Made by a program: the position numbers and the translations under genes. A stretch of 64,000 nt of DNA, from the NCBI RefSeq assembly GCF_905147045.1, contig NC_065901.1, positions 4,526,001-4,590,000 of the forward strand, in the 5' to 3' direction. The notes beneath the pieces were generated by a model. The model was not told the DNA's origin. It did not search any database and saw only the letters and a list, made by a program, of their open reading frames with translations. Positions 57,791 through 64,000 of the stretch are shown here, piece by piece. This DNA is from Nymphalis io. Its lineage: Eukaryota > Arthropoda > Insecta > Lepidoptera > Nymphalidae. The stretch's first letter is position 1, and the number at the start of each line of letters is the position of its first letter.

Positions 57791-59129
57791 CCAAGTAACT
57801 AAATTATTTAAAAAACTATTTGAGATTTATTTCTCAAAATGGTCTTCGTCTTCACTCAACGTGTGCCTAATAAAACAAATTCTATTGGTGTAAGAACAAT
57901 ACTACTAGCAATGATGCTAGACAAATATATAAAATAACAAATAAAGTATGTTATGTGAATAAAATTTATCATAATAGCTATGTTAATAGAATACATTAAT
58001 AATATATACTAAATCAAATAACAGTGTCGATCAGAAATAGGACTTCTATGTTTCTTGTATTTTTACAAATATTGTCTAGAAACATATAATCAAAAAAATG
58101 TTTTTTTTTTCCTGGGAATTTGATGGCATGGCATTTTAAGGCCCAAACTCTATTTGCCCTCCGGCTTAAGATGTTTAGCAATTCAGTTCATTAAAAAAAT
58201 AAATAGGCTCCTGGTACTTTAAAACCCCAAGAGTGACGCTATTTGAAAACTCCGCCTTGTTTTCATATTAAACATTATAATATCAATCGACAAATTAATA
58301 TATTATTATTATTAATAAATAAAATATATTATTCAAATCAAAATTATCTATATTATTTGTTGATTTCATAGAGAATATAGCTTTTATTACTTTAATTATG
58401 AATTTAATTACTGAAAATGTAACTAATTAGTTCTTGATACATAAAGAACCGATATAAACATTTAAATTACAAACGAGTTTATCGCCCTCAGTTTTAACTG
58501 AATTTTAGTAAAGACGTTCAATCTGAAAGAATGCAAAAATGTTTGTTCAACAGATGTGCACTTTCTGTACGCTCAATCGCATGATCTCACGGGATGTTTT
58601 TTTACACGATCTACTGCATTGGATTTTAACACTGCTAGGAAGTTGGCAAACTTCTAGCTGATATCGAGAATTTGACAGAAAATTTAAACTGGGGCCATGA
58701 AATGTGCAGCTTTATGTCTAGTACATAACTTGACAAAGCAACTTATTTATATACATACGTACGAGTATCTAAGTAAAGGAAAATCTAAGTAGTATGTGCT
58801 TAAATTTTCACCAATAATTAATACAATCGTCATAAAATTTCACCGAACTCAAACGTTCGGGGAAAATAGCTGGTCTTTTATAAACGCAATTTACATGACA
58901 CGAGACTAAATAATTGTCTATATTGACGAGCGCATCAGAGTAGTTCTGAAAGTGCTCGTAAATATGTAAGAGTAATTAATTTTCAATTAAAAGTATCCAA
59001 TTAACAGATCGACATCGCTTTACCTTCTCCTGTGACGTCTTATTAGATATCTATCTAAAGTATAGTGTTAGTGTTAAAGTGTAGTGTAATAAAGTTATTT
59101 AATTTAAGTACATTAAAATACTACTAATG
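57791..59129. other. AT-rich spacer, nothing recognised
   Basis: About 1.3 kb without a gene or clear repeat. Confidence 0.55.
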
Positions 59130-59355
59130 CTACTGGTCAGATATTCTTCCGCGAAACAGCAGTACTTGGTATTGTTCTGTTCGGTTTAAAGGGTGAGTGA
59201 GCCAGTGTAATTACAGGCACAAGGGACATAACATCTTAGTTCTCAAGGTTGGTGGCGCATTGGTGATGTAAGCGATGATTAAAATTTCTAACAATGCCAA
59301 TGTTTATGGGCGTTGGTGACCACTTACCATCAGATGGCCCATATGCATTCTGTGG
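59130..59355 (+). mobile_element. SINE family B, tail truncated
   Basis: 'cagcagtacttggtattgtt' to 'gaccacttaccatcagatgg' and 'cccatatgc'. The terminal CCTTCCTATTC segment and poly(A) are missing. Confidence 0.9.
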
Positions 59356-59811
59356 TTTTTTCATGCTTCGTAAATATTATATGTTTAAGAAATACTAATG
59401 ATTAAATTTTCTTGTTTTTCAAACATTATATTTAAATTATATGTAAATATGGAAATTGGCCTATTACATTGAAAGAATACTGCTTACTAAATGTTACCTT
59501 TGCGTTTTTTAAATACATACTTGTAACCGTCTTGAGATAAATATCTACTTTACAATAACTCTGACTCCTATTCGTAAGTACTGTCAAAACTTTACGCTTC
59601 ACTTCGACGTTGATGTTTTTCTTCAAACTTTAGCTAAATTTACATCAAACTAACGTTCAACTTGCTATCGTTCAAGTTACTTAAGTGTTGCCAAATTTTA
59701 AAATGTATCCCTCAAAATGAATTTTATTTTAAAAGATAAATAAGCTACATTGAAACCTATCAAATAAAAAAGAATAACAATCTAATATATAAAAATCTCT
59801 TGTCACGGGGT
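59356..59811. other. AT-rich spacer ending in repeat-like text
   Basis: No gene. The last 30 bases ('aatatataaaaatctcttgt') resemble a common lepidopteran repeat end adjoining the next fragment. Confidence 0.4.
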
Positions 59812-60068
59812 TTGTGAACATACCGACATTCCAATGTCGGTTTTCACGAACAAATATAGGCATAACAGCGCCTTTAAATAGGGCCCTTAAAACGTATAAT
59901 AATATTTATAAAGAGGCGGATTTAGATTTAATTGGTAATGGCCTGGAAGCATACAAGGTTAAAATAAAAAAATACTATGACAGATTATATATTTTAATGT
60001 TAAAGTACTGCCACGAATGGTTCATACCTCGTTTAATTTCCTCTTTTTTGCGTTTTCGTATATAATTA
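59812..60068 (+). pseudogene. Possible C-terminal tail of a third LINE type
   Basis: The frame reads VNIPTFQCRFSRTNIGITAP, then LNRALKTYNNIYKEADLDL, and ends after ISSFLRFRI. The pattern 'RT..G..APLNRAL..YN..' resembles the extreme C-terminus of some LINE polyproteins, where it follows the RT thumb. Nothing upstream belongs to it: the preceding in-frame codon run hits a stop within about 30 bases. A short A-rich stretch follows at about 60085. I am unsure of the assignment; it could be a chance frame. Confidence 0.38.
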
Positions 60069-60114
60069 CAGAAGTAGGATAATTTAAAAAAAAAATAAAC
60101 AGCACTCAAGTACT

Positions 60115-60171
60115 ATCCTTCTTATAATTTAAAATTATATTGTTACTATAATTTTGAATTATAAGAAGGAT
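60115..60171. repeat. 25-bp hairpin with one mismatch, 7-nt loop
   Basis: ATCCTTCTTATAATTTAAAA... (60115-60139) pairs with 60147-60171 at 24 of 25 positions. It lies just past the 3' end of LINE-beta and could be a small foldback element. Confidence 0.9.
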
Positions 60172-60194
60172 CACTATTATTGAACATTAACACT

Positions 60195-63100
60195 ATATAT
60201 ATAGGCCTCTGCATCTTTGACAGATGATTTAAGCAGCATCGCGAAGGCACTTGCGTTCATGACTGAAGAGACCAATGCGAGAGAGGATCCTTCGGCAGCA
60301 CTCCCGACAAGTGTACGCGCCCCCAGATGGGCGGGGGCTTGAAGCCCGCTCATGACGCCTAGTGCGTTTTTCTTTTAGTAATTCAAACCAGGCATCGTCA
60401 TGCTTTGATTGACCTTCGTGAATAAGGCGTCGCCACTTGGCACGGTCCTCAGCCAGTTCCTCCCATCGATTGCTAGGGATGTTAAACGCAATCATATCAC
60501 GCTTAGCGCAATCTTTGTAACGGAGCATAGGCCGCCCAACAGACCTTTTCGCATTCACAACCTCTCCCAGTAGTATTTGCCTTGGCAGACGAGTCTGCTC
60601 CATTCGATGCACGTGTCCTAGCCACCGTAACCGTGCCCAGAATGTTCCGAAGACAGCGCAAGTGAAATGAGTTTAGTTGGCGTTCTTGTTTTGCGTACGT
60701 TGTCCACGTTTCTGCTCCATACGAGAGTGTGCTTAGGACATATGATTGGTCAACAAGCGTTTTCGTTTTTACCGTAAGGTGTCTGTTATCCCAAGCCCTT
60801 GTACAGAGCCTCCCAAACGTAGAGGCCGCTTTGCCGATGTGGAAGTCGATCTCTGCATCAAGCGAGAGATTGCTCGACAAATGCGACCCAAGATAGCAAA
60901 ATTTGTTAACCACCTGTAAAGGTGCGCCTTTAAGCAAGATGACTGGTTGCTCTAAACATCCTTGCGCTAAAATAACGGTCTTCTTGCAGTTTATGGACAA
61001 TGAAAAGAGGTCGCACGCTCTGGCAAATTTGTCCATTAGACTCTGGAGTTGAGCTTGGTCATGAGCAACGATGGCAGCGTCGTCAGCGAAGAGGAAACTA
61101 TCTACAAACAGGTCCTCCGTGTGGCGTTTGGACTTGAGCATTGAGATGTTGTACAGCTTACCATCGGTTCGCGTGTGTAAGTGGACACCTTGCTGTTCAT
61201 CTCCAAAAGCAACCTTCAGAAGCACAGAGAAGAATATTCCGAACGAGGTGGGAGCCAGTGCACAACCTTGACGAACATCACGGCGTACGTCGAATGGCGT
61301 GGATGTGTTGCCATTGTGCAGGACGGTGACTTCCATATCTTCGTGGAACGATTGCACTATCCTTAGGAGTTTTGGAGGGCATCCAATTCTGACAAGAACC
61401 GAGTACAACCCCTCTCTGCTCACGGAGTCAAAAGCCTTGTTTAGGCCTACGAATGCAATGACTAGGGGGGTATGTTGCTCCCTACACTTTTCTTGTAGCT
61501 GTCTGAGTGAAAATATCATGTCGACAGTTGACCTTTGGGACCTAAAACCACATTGTGCCTCAGTGTATACACGGTCGGCGAGCCTTTGTAGTTTGCCTAA
61601 AATGGCCCTATCAAAGGCTTTACCGATGATGCTAAGAAGAGGTATTCCACGGTAACAGTTTCAGTCACCGCGATCGCCTTTGCCTTTATAAAGAGTGACG
61701 ATGTTAGCATCTCGCATATCCTGAGGGACATAGTTTTTTTCCCAGCACTTAGCCAGGTGGTTATGAAGGACGGGCAAGAGGCACTCAAGTTTGATGACTT
61801 CGGTGACAACATCGTCTTTTCCAGGACTCTTTCCGCATTTGAGCTTCTTGACGGCCAGATAGTTCCTCTACGGTGGGTGCAACGTCTAGCTCGTGCCAAG
61901 TTGCCAGATTCGGGACAAGCTCCACTGCTTCTGGCTGAATATCCACTGGGCACGAGTAGAACCCCTTGTAGTATTCTACCCATCTTGCCATCTGACGGGT
62001 GCTGTCTGTTATAACAGAACCGTCGGTTTCCTTGAGAGGTGCTGTCTTTTTTGGAGTAGGTCCAAGAGCTCTTTTGATGCCCGCGTACACCCCGCCAATA
62101 TACCCCGCGTTTGCGCACGCTTGGATGCTTTGGTAAAGCTCTGTCAAATACGCATTTACAAAGAAGCGCGTGCTACGTTGGAGTGAGGCTTTTGCCTTCG
62201 TGAGATTTTCACGCGTCGCATCGCAAGGGTTAAGGCGAAAATTTAAAGTGGTTTGGCGTTTTGAGTCAATCAAGGGAAGTAAGTGCTCCTCGGTTTCTTG
62301 AAACCAGTCGTAAGATTTTGCCTTTTGATACCCAAAAACCTTACCTGCAGTGTCAGTGAGAAGAGACTTGACTTTTTCCCATTCGACTCGCGCTGATGCC
62401 CTACTATCCCAAGTTGCAACTTCTTCGCGGACGAGTTCCCCTAAATGACTCCACTACTTCCATGTCACGAGTCTTGAAAAGATTTATCTTTTTTCGACCT
62501 GGGTGGCTTGGAAGAATGGACTCTTCTAGGGACAAGTCGGACTTTAGTAGCAACGAGGCTGTGATCGGTGTCACAATCGGCACTGTGACTGTGTGTTTCC
62601 CGTAGATCCCTCCTTCTTGTAAGAGCAAGGTCTAATTGGTGCCAGTGTTTAGATCGAGGGTGCATCCACGAGACTTTCCGCATCATTTAGCCTTTAAAAA
62701 AGGTGTTGGTAACACACAGCTGGTGCCTTGAGCAAACCTCCAACAATCGTTGTCCGTTGTCGTTAAGCTTGCCTATGCCGTGTGCACCGAGGCATTCAGG
62801 CCAGGCTGATGTGCCCTGACCGACGCGGGCATTAAATTCACCCAAAATGTACAGTCTGTCAGTTGGATTCACCCTGCGCACTGTCTCATCGAGCTGGCCG
62901 TAGAATTGATCCTTGGTCTCAGGTTTTGAACTAAACGTCGGTGCGTAAGCGGAAATTAGCGTGACAAAGCCACTTTTTGTGTTTAGACGCAAGACCATAA
63001 TCCACTCGGAAACACCTACAGGTGCCTCTATGGCGTTGATGAGATGGTTTCGAACCGCGAAACCTACACCATGCTCTCGTGTTTCCAAGGAACTCTTGCC

Positions 63101-63305
63101 CTTCCAGTAAAAAGTGTAGTTAGCTTCACGCAGACCCTTCGTCTTCAGTTCTGGTCTCTTGTACGGCTACAATATCAATATTGAGCCTTTTAAGCTCCAC
63201 GTCGATACCGTAAGTTTTGCGCAGTTCTTGGGCGCAATCAGAGCTTCCGTAGGTGTTCGGGAAGCCTGTCCTCATAGTTCGGACATTCCAAGTCGCAAAG
63301 CGCAT
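60195..63305 (-). pseudogene. LINE-beta: APE endonuclease-RT-zinc finger retrotransposon, frameshifted
   Basis: Minus strand, from MRFATWNVRTM (63305) to a stop near 60229. The endonuclease shows ETRTEDEG, LYILGEFNARVG (usually GDFNAR) and CDTDHSLV. A one-base frameshift lies near 63115 and an in-frame TAA at 62687-62689. A linker covers about 61785-62400, with a frameshift near 61870. The RT N-terminal part (about 61520-61800) has an in-frame TGA in GD*NCYRGIPLL. In the RT core (61519-60660), motif A reads FVGLNKAFD, the usual first aspartate being glycine; RQGCALAPTSFG and the catalytic FADD (SFLFADDAAIV) remain. A deletion of about 80 bp near 60650 fuses LRNILG to LRWLGHVHRME out of frame. 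The C-terminus is a C-x2-C-x12-H-x3-C finger, YTCRECCRRILSRIGLFSHE plus RKC (about 60315-60240). The 3' end shows 'catctttgacagatg' and a short TATA run. The clade is not settled. It is dead. Confidence 0.88.
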
Positions 63306-64000
63306 GTAAGCAGCGTTGGTGTGGGTTTTGGGATTTTTTGCGTTCCTTTGAGGTGGTTAATGTCACAGCATCAACGTCTAGCTCTAAGGCTTGTATTCCG
63401 TTCACCCAGGCGGAACAAGTTAACGCTGAGGCGGATCAGTACCTTATTGATCGGGGGCTGCCCGACTTAAAGCAAGCGGTAACTGAACGATGGATCTACG
63501 ATTTATCCTCCTACTGTCAAGAGTGGCCCCTGGCGTCCGCACTTACGCCTATTCGTGCTGACTTATAACCGGTGACTGCCACTCTCCGTGTTGTTTTCCA
63601 CCTGCAAGACAGGTGAGCGAAGTGTCCTCTCCGTGGATGCTGCTACGCCTGGGCCAGGCGACTTTATGGCAACACAGGCTTGCCCAGTACCCATGCCACC
63701 CTCTCCTCCTCCCCAGCAGAATCCGCAGGAATGACGAGTCAATACGTGTGGTGCTGGTTTGGCCGCAGGTACCTGACTTACGCCTAAACGGAGGCACCTC
63801 TCCGGGGTTAATATTAGTTTTCCTTCTTTTTTAGAGACTCGGTGTTGACGTCTCTGTCGTTGTGGGGTCAAAGCCCTCCCCTCATCAGGTTTTATTTCAC
63901 GAGCCGTCGTAAAGAAGAATAACGTAGCCGCTGCGATGTTATTACAGCTCCTTCTAGCTACTGATGAGAGTGTGTAGGGGACAAAGATTTTAACGACAAT
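63306..64000 (-). other. 5' leader of LINE-beta, continuing past the window
   Basis: GC-rich sequence directly upstream of the LINE-beta endonuclease start. A 102-codon minus-strand frame (63563-63871) reads in part STERTLRSPVLQVENN. Text like this precedes the endonuclease frame in related elements as I remember them, but I cannot tell whether it is an ORF1 remnant or untranslated leader. The whole leader contrasts with the AT-rich background, which supports its belonging to the element. Confidence 0.55.

Overview
The window looks like AT-rich intergenic DNA from an insect, almost certainly a lepidopteran (butterfly or moth). The evidence is the low GC content and the repeat community: a 3' 'cagcagtggga'-type tRNA-headed SINE, RTE, R1-clade and CR1/Jockey-like LINEs, and Helitron remnants, all common in Lepidoptera. 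I cannot name the species. I found no host protein-coding exon, no rRNA and no functional tRNA gene that I can support. All convincing coding sequence belongs to retrotransposons or a Helitron.

Layout. 1-3165: RTE-clade LINE pieces on the minus strand, with a rearranged CR1/Jockey-like LINE (here LINE-alpha, copy 1) between them. 3171-3622: a 58-bp minisatellite. 6983-10174: LINE-alpha copy 2, inserted near the 3' end of a SINE and carrying an intact 1026-codon endonuclease-reverse transcriptase frame. 10.2-28 kb: AT-rich DNA dotted with SINEs, an R1-clade remnant, a MITE with 59-bp inverted repeats and a twin-primed SINE. 28.3-29.4 kb: a GC-rich R1-clade LINE corpse. 30-49 kb: sparse old SINEs with short GC-richer islets in AT-rich DNA, like a gene desert with possible regulatory islands. 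49.9-53 kb: SINEs and a Helitron helicase remnant. 53.4-56.1 kb: LINE-alpha copy 3, with the longest 5' region but internally deleted. 60.2-64 kb: a second LINE type (LINE-beta) on the minus strand, with endonuclease, reverse transcriptase and a terminal C2HC finger, broken by frameshifts.

Four SINE families recur; the labels are mine. Family A has a tRNA-like head and a 'cccagcagtggga' tail. Family B has about 14 pieces and a 3' end carrying an 18-base segment that is also present at the LINE-alpha 3' end. Family C has a tRNA-like head and a long body. Family D has a tRNA-like head with a clear B box. How the parts work together: LINE-alpha is the likely enzyme source for family B because they share a 3' terminal segment. 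Copy 2 sits inside a family B unit, so its frame now starts at a SINE-derived ATG and ends in lysines translated from poly(A).

The least explained structure is a pair of about 300-330 bp elements in inverted orientation (18846-19174 and 31268-31570). They share long conserved blocks, match no recognised repeat family here, and lie 12 kb apart. All identifications are by eye; no database search was run.
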